The position numbers were made by a program, and so were the translations under genes. A stretch of DNA of 41,202 bases, taken from assembly GCA_964613235.1 (NCBI GenBank), contig CAZTGM010000008.1, positions 1 through 41,202 on the forward strand, given 5' to 3'. Below the pieces are notes generated by a model. The model was given only the letters and a program-made list of their open reading frames with translations. It had not been told where the DNA came from and searched no databases. Origin of the DNA: J005 sp964613235. Lineage in GTDB: Bacteria; Pseudomonadota; Zetaproteobacteria; Mariprofundales; Mariprofundaceae. Below are positions 34,145 through 41,202 of the stretch, piece after piece (the first letter of the stretch is position 1; each line of letters starts with the position of its first letter).

Positions 34145-35677
34145 TTATCCTGTTTCACTCCGTTGCACGGAGGGCTGATCAAATTCACCACGTACCAGCC
34201 TGGCCCGATAATCGCGCAATGCCTCGGCCACCTTGCCGTGCAGCAGGTACAACGCCAGAAAATTGGGAAAGGCCATACCTAGCAGCAACAGATCGCTGAA
34301 ATCAAGAATATTACCGGCACTGCCCAACGTCGCCAGCACGATGAACATAACAAACATGATACGATAAATAATCGAGTTTTTCTCACCGAATACATACGTC
34401 CAGCAACGCTCGCCATAATACGACCAGGAAATCATCGTACTGTAGGCAAACAATACGACCGACACCGACAACACAGTCGGAAACCACGAAATCACCGAAC
34501 CAAAGGCTGCCGAGGTTAGCGCCGCCCCCTTGCTGCCTTCCACCAGCGCCGCATATTCCGGCGCCTGCCATACACCAGTCAGGATAATAACCAACGATGT
34601 CATCGTGCAGATGATGATGGTATCGATGAACGGTTCATACAAGGCGACGAAACCCTGGCGCACCGGATATTTGACTGACGCCGCCGAATGCGCAATGGCT
34701 GCCGACCCGATACCCGCCTCACTGGAAAATGCCGCCCGTTTAAAGCCCTGCACAATCACGCCGATCATGCCACCGGCCACGGCAGTCGGGTTAAACGCCT
34801 GCTGCACAATCATGACAAATGCCTCCGGCAAGGCACTGATATGCGTGATGATGATCCACAGGCATGCGCTGAGATAGATAAACACCATCGTCGGCACCAC
34901 CGCTTCCGCTGCATGCGCAATACGCCGGATACCGCCAATAATGACAATGCCAACAGCCACGGCCATGAGCAGACCGAAAACCCATGGAAATTCCTTAAAA
35001 AACGGCACCTCGCTTTGCACAGCCCCCATGGCCTGGGACACCTGAAATGCATTGCCGCCCCCCAGGGATGCGCCAATACATAATACAGCAAACAGCAATG
35101 CCAGCCCCTTGCCCAGGCGCGGCATGCCTTTTTCGCTGAAACCGCGGGAAAGATATTCCATGGCGCCGCCCATCACGCGGCCATCCGGACGGAACTCGCG
35201 ATAGGTTTGCGCCAACGTGACTTCGGTAAATTTGGAGGTCATGCCGAAAAAACCGGCCACAATCATCCAGAATGTTGCGCCCGGCCCGCCGATGCTCACG
35301 GCAATGGCCACGCCAGCGATATTGCCCAGACCCACCGTGGCGGACAATGCCGTCGTCAGGGCCTGAAACGATGTCACATCACCCCGGTCATCGGCTGAAC
35401 GATATTTGCCGCGCAGAATATCAAGCGCATGGCCCATCATGCGCACATTGATAAAGCCGAAACGAAAAGTCAGAAAGACCGCGCCGATAATCAGCCAGGC
35501 CACAATGAACGGCATTTCACCGGGGCCGGGAAATACATCAAAGAACAGGACGGATGCCAGATAGCCATTGATCGTACCGAAAAAGCTGTCTACACCGCCG
35601 CCGGTAACATATACCGCCGCCTCAATCATTAAAAACAATGCCAATGTAAACAATAGTGGCTTGGCCAGTTCCCGCAT
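34145..35677 (-). CDS. alanine/glycine:cation symporter (AGCS family)
   Basis: The 510-residue protein has about eleven membrane helices and the AGCS signature TALSATVGLGNIAGVAIAV, together with GATFWMIVAGFFGMTSKFTEVTLAQ, FSSEAGIGSAAIAHSAA and SWSYYGERCWTYVFG. Family members bring in alanine or glycine with sodium or protons. The start is ATG 35677 after GGGGGAG with 5-base spacing; the longer frame to 35794 adds residues overlapping the tgt leader. The gene is divergent from tgt. It is followed by 152 bases and the leader terminator of rimP, so it is probably transcribed alone. Confidence 0.95.
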   Translation of the reverse strand: MRELAKPLLFTLALFLMIEAAVYVTGGGVDSFFGTINGYLASVLFFDVFPGPGEMPFIVAWLIIGAVFLTFRFGFINVRMMGHALDILRGKYRSADDRGDVTSFQALTTALSATVGLGNIAGVAIAVSIGGPGATFWMIVAGFFGMTSKFTEVTLAQTYREFRPDGRVMGGAMEYLSRGFSEKGMPRLGKGLALLFAVLCIGASLGGGNAFQVSQAMGAVQSEVPFFKEFPWVFGLLMAVAVGIVIIGGIRRIAHAAEAVVPTMVFIYLSACLWIIITHISALPEAFVMIVQQAFNPTAVAGGMIGVIVQGFKRAAFSSEAGIGSAAIAHSAASVKYPVRQGFVALYEPFIDTIIICTMTSLVIILTGVWQAPEYAALVEGSKGAALTSAAFGSVISWFPTVLSVSVVLFAYSTMISWSYYGERCWTYVFGEKNSIIYRIMFVMFIVLATLGSAGNILDFSDLLLLGMAFPNFLALYLLHGKVAEALRDYRARLVRGEFDQPSVQRSETG

Positions 35678-35773
35678 GCGTTCTCCCCCGCGTTCAGTCA
35701 GCGCGCATGATGCCCCCATAGCCATGATGCTGTAAAGAAAACAGGACCAGAAGACTTGCCCCGAACCTTTGCG

Positions 35774-35792
35774 GGCGGCAGGCTGCGCCGCC
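35774..35792 (+). promoter_or_regulatory. GC-rich hairpin abutting the tgt start codon
   Basis: GGCGGC / GCCGCC form a six-pair stem with a seven-base loop AGGCTGC that holds the only SD-like AGG. The stem ends at the base before ATG 35793. It would hinder ribosome access, so it may be a translational control element. It does not match the preQ1 riboswitch consensus as I know it. Confidence 0.35.
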
Positions 35793-36926
35793 ATGTCAGC
35801 CCTGCACTTTGAAATCCTGCATCGTGATGCTTCCGGCTTTGCCCGTCGTGGCCGTATTCAACTGGCTCACGGCACGGTGGAAACACCGGTTTTCATGCCT
35901 GTCGGCACCCAGGCCACAGTCAAGAGCATGACACCTGCAGACCTCACTGAGGATATCGGTGCGGATATCATTCTCGGCAATACCTATCATCTGATGCTAC
36001 GTCCCGGCGCAGATCTTATCGAACGCATGGGTGGCCTGCACCGCTTCATGGCCTGGGATCGTCCGATCCTGACCGATTCCGGTGGCTTTCAGGTCTGGTC
36101 ACTGGGTGAATTGCGTCGCATTGAAGAACACGGCGTCCGCTTCCGCTCGCATGTCGACGGCGCGGAAGTGTTTCTCGGACCGAAAGAAAGCATGGACATC
36201 CAGCGCAAGCTGGGCAGCGATATCGTCATGGCCTTTGATGAGTGCACCCCCTATCCAGCCACACACGAACAGGCCGCCGAATCCATGGAACTGTCCATGC
36301 GCTGGGCTGCCGAATGCCGGCAATATCTGCCCGCGAACGAGCAACAGGCCCTGTTCGGCATCGTACAGGGCGGCATGTATGCTGATCTGCGCCTGCAAAG
36401 TCTGACCGCTGTCAACGATATCAACTTTGAAGGCATTGCCATCGGCGGACTGTCCGTCGGCGAACCAAAGGAAGAAATGATGGCCATGCTTGATGTACTG
36501 GCACCTCACCTACCCGTGGACAAACCTCATTATGTTATGGGCGTCGGCACACCTGACGATCTCATCGAAGGCATCGACCGCGGCATTGACATGTTCGACT
36601 GCGTCATGCCCACACGCAATGCGCGCAACGGTACGCTGTTTACCGACGACGGCAAACTGAATATCAAAAACAGCATCTATATCGATGATGCACGCCCGGT
36701 CATGGACGATTGCGACTGCTATACCTGCAGGCATTTTTCCCGCGCCTATCTGCGTCATTTGTACATGGCAAAGGAGATTTTATCTTCAAGGTTGAATACC
36801 TTGCATAATCTTCACTACTATTGCGCCCTCATGCGAAAGGCCAGAACGGCGCTCGAGGGAGGCAACTGGCCGCAATTCCGTGATCAGTTTTTACAACGTT
36901 ACCGTGGCGCACAGACGCCTCGATGA
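35793..36926 (+). CDS. tgt: queuine/preQ1 tRNA-guanine transglycosylase
   Basis: The 377-residue enzyme has FMPVGTQATVKSM, the acid/base Asp in TDSGGFQVWSL, the substrate loop FDECTPYP, GIVQGG and IGGLSVGE. The nucleophile Asp is in MFDCVMPTRNARNG. The zinc set CDCYTC and a later His lie near the C-terminus. It swaps guanine-34 of GUN-anticodon tRNAs for preQ1, the committed step of queuosine in tRNA. The length matches E. coli Tgt (375). ATG 35793 is chosen; TTG 35769 in the same frame would add eight residues. Tgt heads a tgt-yajC-secD-secF cluster as in many proteobacteria, and queD of the same pathway lies at its far end. Confidence 0.97.
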   Translation: MSALHFEILHRDASGFARRGRIQLAHGTVETPVFMPVGTQATVKSMTPADLTEDIGADIILGNTYHLMLRPGADLIERMGGLHRFMAWDRPILTDSGGFQVWSLGELRRIEEHGVRFRSHVDGAEVFLGPKESMDIQRKLGSDIVMAFDECTPYPATHEQAAESMELSMRWAAECRQYLPANEQQALFGIVQGGMYADLRLQSLTAVNDINFEGIAIGGLSVGEPKEEMMAMLDVLAPHLPVDKPHYVMGVGTPDDLIEGIDRGIDMFDCVMPTRNARNGTLFTDDGKLNIKNSIYIDDARPVMDDCDCYTCRHFSRAYLRHLYMAKEILSSRLNTLHNLHYYCALMRKARTALEGGNWPQFRDQFLQRYRGAQTPR

Positions 36927-36946
36927 ATACATCAGGAGTATCTATC

Positions 36947-37297
36947 ATGCTGAAATCCTTTATCTCACACGCCTTGTTGACCATGACAGCCGCGCTGGCC
37001 ATTGTCGGCACGGCACATGCCGAAGCAGCACCGGCAGCCGGCGGCGGCTTCGCCTCACTGGTGCCACTGCTGCTGATCATGGTGATTTTCTATTTCCTGC
37101 TCATCCGTCCGCAGCAGAAACGCGTTAAGGAACACCGCAATATGATCGAGAGCCTGAAAAAAGGTGACAAGATCATCACCGGCGGTGGCATTTACGGTAC
37201 CATCACCGATGTAAAGGATGGCTTTTTGCGCATTGAAATCGCCGACGGCGTGCGCATCAAGGTCAAGCAGGACAGCATTTCGAGCCTGGCAGACTAA
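36947..37297 (+). CDS. yajC: Sec translocon accessory protein YajC
   Basis: The 116-residue protein starts MLKSFISHALL after AGGAG with 8-base spacing. It has what looks like a cleavable signal peptide (ending GTAHA) and then the normal YajC helix LVPLLLIMVIFYFLLIRPQQKRVKEH with its RPQQKR hallmark. The soluble part MIESLKKGDKIITGGGIYGTITDV and VKQDSISSL is typical. YajC associates with SecD and SecF. The extra N-terminal signal-like segment is longer than in E. coli YajC and may remain as a second membrane helix. Confidence 0.95.
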   Translation: MLKSFISHALLTMTAALAIVGTAHAEAAPAAGGGFASLVPLLLIMVIFYFLLIRPQQKRVKEHRNMIESLKKGDKIITGGGIYGTITDVKDGFLRIEIADGVRIKVKQDSISSLAD

Positions 37298-37349
37298 TCG
37301 CAAAGCTTCATCTATAATTTGATTTTCACTAGCTACAAGGAACTGACTC

Positions 37350-38927
37350 ATGCATAAATATCCAAGCTGGAAATACTGGCTGATTCTGGTTGTTTTTATC
37401 GTTTCAATCATGGGCGCCCTGCCCAACCTGACAAACGTGCCATCGTGGTGGCCTGCCTCCATGAGTCAGCCGATGAGCCTTGGACTCGATCTGAAAGGTG
37501 GCGTGCATCTGGTACTCGATGTTGATGTCAACAAGGCCGTGGCGCACAGCGTTGAGGAAGATATCAGCAGTGTTCGTCAGGAATTGCGCAAGGCCAGACT
37601 TCGTTACAGCAAACTGGCAGCCAAACAGCAAACCATTGAAGTTCAGCTGAAACAGGCCGGTGATATCGATACGGCAGAAAAACTTCTCGGCGAGGCCCTG
37701 GGCAGCTATCACATCAGTCGCACGGCAGATAATGGCCTGCGTCTCGAACTGAAAGCCGATGAAGCCAAGGAAATCCGCAAATTCGCCGTAGATCAGGCCA
37801 TTGAAGTTATCCGCGGCCGCATCGATGCACTGGGCACGACTGAGCCAGTGATTGTCAAACAGGGTGATCATCGTATTCTCGTACAAATCCCTGGCTATGA
37901 AGACACAGCCCATGCCAAGGAACTTATTGGCCGCACGGCGCAACTGGAATTCAAGCTTGTGGATGAAAAAGGTAATCTCGATCAGGCACTGAAAGGCATC
38001 ATTCCACCTGGCGATATCATCATGTATGGACCGGAAGAAACCCGTAATGGCAAGCCTTATCGTCAGCCATACCTGCTGAAAAAACACACTGAACTCTCCG
38101 GCACGGAAGTTGCCGATGCGCGTGTTTCCATTGATTCACGCTTTAATGAATATGCTGTCACATTGAAATTCAACAGCAAGGGTGCGCGCAAATTCGATAA
38201 GCTGACTGCTCAGCATGTTGGCGAACGGTTTGCCATTATTCTGGAAGGTGTGGTGAACTCGGCCCCGGTCATCCGCGAACGCATTTCTGGCGGGTCAGCC
38301 CAGATCACCGGGAGCTTCACCCCCAAGGAAGCTCATGACCTGGCCATCGTATTGCGTGCCGGCGCCCTTCCTGCACCGGTCAAGGTCGTAGAAGAACGCT
38401 CCATCGGCCCCAGTCTTGGCCAGGACTCGGTCGACCAGGGCATGAACTCGATCATCATCGGCATCATCCTCGTACTGTTGTTCATGATTGTGTATTATCG
38501 CATGTTTGGTCTGGTGGCCAATGTAGCTCTGATCTTCAATATGATCCTGATTGTTGCCGCCATGAGCATGATCGGTGCCACACTGACGCTGCCGGGCATT
38601 GCCGGTATTGTGCTGACCATTGGTATGGCTGTGGATGCGAATGTGTTGATCTTCGAGCGTATTCGCGAAGAATTGCATCTGGGCAAAACACCGCTGGCAG
38701 CCATTGATGGCGGCTACGACAAAGCCCTGTCCACAATTGTCGATGCCAATATTACGACTCTGATCGCTGCCATTGTGCTGTTCCAGTTTGGCTCCGGACC
38801 GGTCAAGGGTTTCGCCGTCACTCTCAGCGTTGGTATTCTCGCCTCGATGTTCACGGCCATCATGGTCACGCGGGCCATCGTCGCCAGGGCCACGGAGCGT
38901 GGCCGTATTGAAAAATTAAGTATTTAA
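37350..38927 (+). CDS. secD: protein translocase subunit SecD
   Basis: The 525-residue inner-membrane protein has an N-terminal helix, the signature LGLDLKGGVHLVLDVD, a large periplasmic domain and five C-terminal helices with GIAGIVLTIGMAVDANVLIFERIREEL and TTLIAAIVLFQFGSGPVKGFAVTL. It uses the proton gradient with SecF to finish export of secreted proteins. At 525 residues it is about 90 shorter than E. coli SecD, with the loss in the periplasmic head; such short forms are common outside Gammaproteobacteria. The start follows AAGGA with GGAACTGACTC spacing. Confidence 0.97.
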   Translation: MHKYPSWKYWLILVVFIVSIMGALPNLTNVPSWWPASMSQPMSLGLDLKGGVHLVLDVDVNKAVAHSVEEDISSVRQELRKARLRYSKLAAKQQTIEVQLKQAGDIDTAEKLLGEALGSYHISRTADNGLRLELKADEAKEIRKFAVDQAIEVIRGRIDALGTTEPVIVKQGDHRILVQIPGYEDTAHAKELIGRTAQLEFKLVDEKGNLDQALKGIIPPGDIIMYGPEETRNGKPYRQPYLLKKHTELSGTEVADARVSIDSRFNEYAVTLKFNSKGARKFDKLTAQHVGERFAIILEGVVNSAPVIRERISGGSAQITGSFTPKEAHDLAIVLRAGALPAPVKVVEERSIGPSLGQDSVDQGMNSIIIGIILVLLFMIVYYRMFGLVANVALIFNMILIVAAMSMIGATLTLPGIAGIVLTIGMAVDANVLIFERIREELHLGKTPLAAIDGGYDKALSTIVDANITTLIAAIVLFQFGSGPVKGFAVTLSVGILASMFTAIMVTRAIVARATERGRIEKLSI

Positions 38928-38937
38928 GAGGCATAAT

Positions 38938-39882
38938 ATGCAACTGATTCGCCCCGACATTAACATTGACTTTATCGGTAAACGAAAAATCGCCCTGGCT
39001 GTATCAGGGCTGATGATTCTGATCTCGCTGGGTACGCTGGCCGTCAAGGGGCTGAATTTCGGTATCGATTTTACCGGTGGTACACTGGTGGAGGTTAAAT
39101 TTAGTCAGGCTCCCAAAATTTCCGATGTGCGCAAGGCGCTTGTTCCCGCCGGTTATGGCCAGGCGGTAATTCAGGAATTCGGCTCGGCTGAAGAAATTTT
39201 GATCCGTGTGCAAAATAAGGACAATATCGAATCCTCCAAAATCAGCACTGCCATTCTCGATGCACTGAGCACAGGCTTTGGCGCCGAGGCCGTAGAAATG
39301 CGCCGCGTGGAATTCGTCGGACCACAGGTTGGCGAAGAACTGACACGTGCCGGCATTCTGGCTGTACTTATTGCCATGGTAGCCATTCTGCTCTATGTCA
39401 CATTCCGCTTCGAATTCCGCTTTGCCCTCGGCGCCGATGCTGCGCTGTTGCACGATATTACCATCGTGGTCGGCCTGTTTGCCATTACCGGCAAGGAATT
39501 CACACTGCCGGTCATTGCCGCCATTCTGACAGTCATCGGTTACTCACTGAACGACACGATCGTCGTGTTTGACCGCATTCGTGAAAATTTCGAAGCCAAT
39601 CGCAAACGTAAAAAGCCGGAAGACGAACTGACCGTCACCAACACCTCCGTCAACCAGACGCTGGCGCGCACCCTGATGACCTCACTGACCACGCTGCTGG
39701 TGGTACTGGCCCTGTTCTTCCTTGGCGGAGAAGTTATTCATGACTTCGCCTTTACACTACTGGCCGGCATTCTCGTCGGTACCTATTCCTCGATTTATAT
39801 TGCCAGTCCGGTCATGCTTTCCCTGGCCGGTTATTTCAAGGGCAATGAGGAAGAAATGAAAAAACTGGAGGCCCGGCCCTGA
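38938..39882 (+). CDS. secF: protein translocase subunit SecF
   Basis: The 314-residue protein has six membrane helices, the family motif LNFGIDFTGGTLVEVKFS, a short periplasmic domain with VEFVGPQVGEEL, and the C-terminal VIGYSLNDTIVVFDRIRENFEAN with TLLVVLALFFLGGEVIHDFAFTLLAGI. With SecD it forms the proton-driven export accessory complex. It lies 10 bases after secD. Its TGA overlaps the start of the next gene (CTGA), and its last codons contain the GGAGG ribosome site for that gene. Confidence 0.97.
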   Translation: MQLIRPDINIDFIGKRKIALAVSGLMILISLGTLAVKGLNFGIDFTGGTLVEVKFSQAPKISDVRKALVPAGYGQAVIQEFGSAEEILIRVQNKDNIESSKISTAILDALSTGFGAEAVEMRRVEFVGPQVGEELTRAGILAVLIAMVAILLYVTFRFEFRFALGADAALLHDITIVVGLFAITGKEFTLPVIAAILTVIGYSLNDTIVVFDRIRENFEANRKRKKPEDELTVTNTSVNQTLARTLMTSLTTLLVVLALFFLGGEVIHDFAFTLLAGILVGTYSSIYIASPVMLSLAGYFKGNEEEMKKLEARP

Positions 39883-40277
39883 GCACGTTCCTTCCCGGTG
39901 ATATCAGTCCGGAGCTGGGCAATCAGGCCAGAATCTTCACTGGCTACGATGAAAGCTGGCTGAGGATCAACCAAGAGCGCTTTGAGCATGGTTTGCTGCT
40001 GCATCGTGGCCGGGCCACCTCTCCTTGGGGACCTGCATCTATCGATAAATTGACCATCGAGGATCTGCAACTGCTGTTAGATGATGCGCCGGAAATCCTG
40101 ATCATTGGAACCGGCAGGGTCACGACCTTTCCTGATGCAGATATTCTAGCCCGGCTGCGTGAGCAACATATCGGTGTCGAATGTATGGATTCGCGTTCTG
40201 CCGCCCGCACCTTCAATATTTTGCTGGCCGAAGGGCGCACGGTATCGGCTGCCATGTTACTGCCGGGAGCTGGTTGA
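39879..40277 (+). CDS. Mth938-like (DUF498) domain protein with a CTG start
   Basis: The frame encodes 132 residues: GNQARIFTGYDESWLRINQERFEHGLLL, then DAPEILIIGTGRVTTFP and GVECMDSRSAARTFNILLAEGRTVSAAML, matching the Mth938/NDUFAF3-like family. The bacterial function is unknown; the eukaryotic relative NDUFAF3 helps assemble complex I. Between the in-frame stop at 39846-39848 and TTG 39993 there is no ATG, GTG or TTG, and starting at TTG 39993 would remove 38 residues of the domain. CTG 39879 has a perfect GGAGG at 39867-39871 with 7-base spacing and overlaps the secF stop as CTGA. It is 1 base ahead of queD. Confidence 0.85.
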   Translation: MSTFLPGDISPELGNQARIFTGYDESWLRINQERFEHGLLLHRGRATSPWGPASIDKLTIEDLQLLLDDAPEILIIGTGRVTTFPDADILARLREQHIGVECMDSRSAARTFNILLAEGRTVSAAMLLPGAG

Positions 40278-40278
40278 T

Positions 40279-40653
40279 ATGGCTCGTTTCGAATTATGTT
40301 GCGAAACACATTTCTCTGCGGCTCACCTGCTGCGCGATTATGAAGGCGATTGCGCGCGCCTGCACGGCCATAACTGGCATGTAAAGCTTTATGTCGAATG
40401 CAGTAAACTGGACGAACTGGGTATGGGCATCGACTACAAAATCATGAAACGCGAACTGAAGGCTGCCCTGGCAAACTGGGACCACTATCATCTGAATGAT
40501 ATCCCGCCCTTCGACACCATCAATCCGACCAGTGAAAATGTCGCTGCCGAACTTTACCGCATGCTGGCGCCAGGCATTAACAACGATCGCCTGCACATCT
40601 CTCGCATCGAAATTTCCGAAACCTGCACTGCCTCCGTCACCTACTGGCCATAA
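40279..40653 (+). CDS. queD: 6-carboxy-5,6,7,8-tetrahydropterin synthase
   Basis: The 124-residue protein has THFSAAH (zinc His16), the catalytic Cys25 within CARLHGHNW (zinc His29 and His31), MGIDYKIMKRELKAAL, the DHYHLND motif and SETCTASV at the end. These are QueD/6-pyruvoyl-tetrahydropterin synthase features, and the CxxxHGH spacing suits QueD. It converts dihydroneopterin triphosphate to 6-carboxytetrahydropterin in queuosine precursor synthesis. The start is ATG 40279, one base after the previous stop, with GGGAG 9 bases upstream; longer frames are overlaps with the Mth938 gene. No queC or queE is nearby. Confidence 0.93.
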   Translation: MARFELCCETHFSAAHLLRDYEGDCARLHGHNWHVKLYVECSKLDELGMGIDYKIMKRELKAALANWDHYHLNDIPPFDTINPTSENVAAELYRMLAPGINNDRLHISRIEISETCTASVTYWP

Positions 40654-40676
40654 GGCTCAGGGCATCTTCGCGCATC

Positions 40677-40689
40677 GCATGTAACATGC
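40677..40689. repeat. short inverted repeat upstream of the DUF1820 gene
   Basis: GCATGT-A-ACATGC has six-base arms around a single base, lying 13 bases before the DUF1820 ATG. The centre is too short for an RNA loop, so if it functions it would bind a protein. It may be chance. Confidence 0.2.
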
Positions 40690-40701
40690 TAGCTTTTCGC
40701 C

Positions 40702-41043
40702 ATGAGTAAGGAAAAACGCATCTATAAAGTTCGCTTTGTCTGTCAGGATAAAATTTACGAAGTCTATGCCAACAGCGTGGGCGCCTCTTCCATGCTCGGC
40801 TTCATTGAAATCGGCGAACTGGTGTTTGGTGAAAGCACCTCGCTGGTGCTTGATCCCGCTGAAGAAAGCCTGAAAAACGAATTTGCCCATGTAAAACGTA
40901 CGTTCATTCCCATGCATTCCATTATTCGCATTGATGAAGTCGCCAAGCGAGGCATCGCCAAAGTCATCGACTCCACATCCGACAGCAATGTAACCCCTAT
41001 GCCCTTGCATGCCTTTAATCCGCTCAACAAGCCAAACCCGTAG
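40702..41043 (+). CDS. DUF1820 family protein
   Basis: The 113-residue soluble protein begins MSKEKRIYKVRFVCQDKIYEVYANSV and includes LGFIEIGELVFGE, LVLDPAEESLKNEFAHVKRTFIPMHSIIRIDEV, which matches the DUF1820 family of proteobacteria. The function is unknown. It follows queD by 48 bases and is probably the last gene of the tgt-sec run. The C-terminal 25 residues are polar and Pro/Asn-rich and look disordered. Confidence 0.9.
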   Translation: MSKEKRIYKVRFVCQDKIYEVYANSVGASSMLGFIEIGELVFGESTSLVLDPAEESLKNEFAHVKRTFIPMHSIIRIDEVAKRGIAKVIDSTSDSNVTPMPLHAFNPLNKPNP

Positions 41044-41056
41044 ATATTCTGTGTGA

Positions 41057-41084
41057 TTGACAAGCGCCTTTTCTTTGCTATTAA
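41057..41084 (+). promoter_or_regulatory. strong sigma70-like promoter at the right edge
   Basis: A perfect TTGACA (41057-41062) and TATTAA (41079-41084, 4 of 6) are 16 bases apart. Transcription would start near 41091 and meets a strong GGAAGGAG ribosome site at 41101-41108. Confidence 0.55.
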
Positions 41085-41114
41085 TAAGGTCAACATCGCG
41101 GGAAGGAGCTTGCA

Positions 41115-41202
41115 ATGAACGTTGTACCTCAAGTTATCGAAAAATACCTTAGATTCCCCTCAAAAAGTCACAACCCATTGATATATTGAGACAAAGCGAT
41201 GT
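41115..41202 (+). CDS. start of an unidentified gene, possibly frameshifted (partial)
   Basis: ATG 41115 lies 6 bases after GGAAGGAG and behind a good promoter, so a gene surely begins here. The frame from it stops after 24 residues (MNVVPQVIEKYLRF... ending at TGA 41187-41189). If one C is added to the CCCC run at 41156-41159, the frame continues as PLKKSQPIDILRQSDV with no stop to the window edge, which looks more like a protein. Either a short peptide is encoded or a homopolymer frameshift lies at this spot. The family is not recognised. Confidence 0.4.

Noticed and set aside
40159..40278. N-terminal extension of QueD
   Set aside because: It overlaps the Mth938 gene out of frame, and MARFELCCETHFSAAH is the normal QueD start.
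1..41202. tRNA, rRNA, CRISPR array, insertion sequence or prophage
   Set aside because: Intergenic gaps are too short or lack cloverleaf, repeat-spacer or transposase signals on reading by eye; a covariance or HMM search was not possible here.

Overview
The window comes from a Gram-negative proteobacterium. The evidence is a FadL-type outer-membrane porin, several lipoproteins, an inner-membrane FadE, SecD/SecF as separate genes and a tgt-yajC-secD-secF block. Base composition is moderate and even, and nothing stands out as a phage, plasmid, insertion sequence, CRISPR array, tRNA or rRNA. Class is not secure. Several traits are unusual for a classical gammaproteobacterium: a DHH phosphoesterase between rbfA and truB, a long YlxR protein with a second domain, a short SecD, and a YajC with its own signal peptide. 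A deep-branching proteobacterium (for example Zetaproteobacteria-like) is possible, but this is inference.

Layout. (1) 1-1544: the tail of an unknown gene, translationally coupled to an M48 metalloprotease lipoprotein. (2) 8892 down to 1537, minus strand: a tight seven-gene run of FAD/Fe-S dehydrogenase (DUF3683 type), lytic-transglycosylase-like lipoprotein, SMR transporter, RibD-C-like reductase, membrane PAS protein, ArsC/Spx-like protein and alpha/beta hydrolase. (3) 8952-15995, plus strand: aminotransferase, DUF393 protein, small 2Fe-2S thioredoxin-like protein, metH and a phosphohexomutase. (4) 15996-16466: the only long gene-poor gap, holding a perfect palindrome, a promoter-like sequence and two small or decayed reading frames. 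(5) 22947 down to 16467, minus strand: a frameshifted periplasmic gene, a TVP38/TMEM64 membrane protein, an FAD disulfide oxidoreductase, fadL, a terminator and fadE. (6) A 2-Cys peroxiredoxin (minus) divergent from typA (plus). (7) 33992 down to 25723, minus strand: the translation operon rimP-nusA-ylxR-infB-rbfA-nrnA-truB-cyclophilin. (8) 35677-34145, minus strand: an alanine/glycine:cation symporter. (9) 35793-41043, plus strand: tgt-yajC-secD-secF-Mth938-queD-DUF1820, with a strong promoter and a short, possibly frameshifted frame at the right edge.

Most genes are housekeeping. Tgt and QueD both serve queuosine. YajC/SecD/SecF serve protein export. The rimP-truB block serves ribosome and tRNA maturation. 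FadL and FadE import and oxidise fatty acids.

The most interesting signals are small-scale. A cyclophilin lipoprotein has a very strong second start just after its lipobox. A Mth938-family gene can only start at a non-ATG codon, apparently CTG. An intrinsic terminator sits directly in front of rimP. A single-base frameshift lies in a conserved-looking periplasmic gene that belongs to a membrane redox module. No wholly new multi-gene system is convincingly visible.
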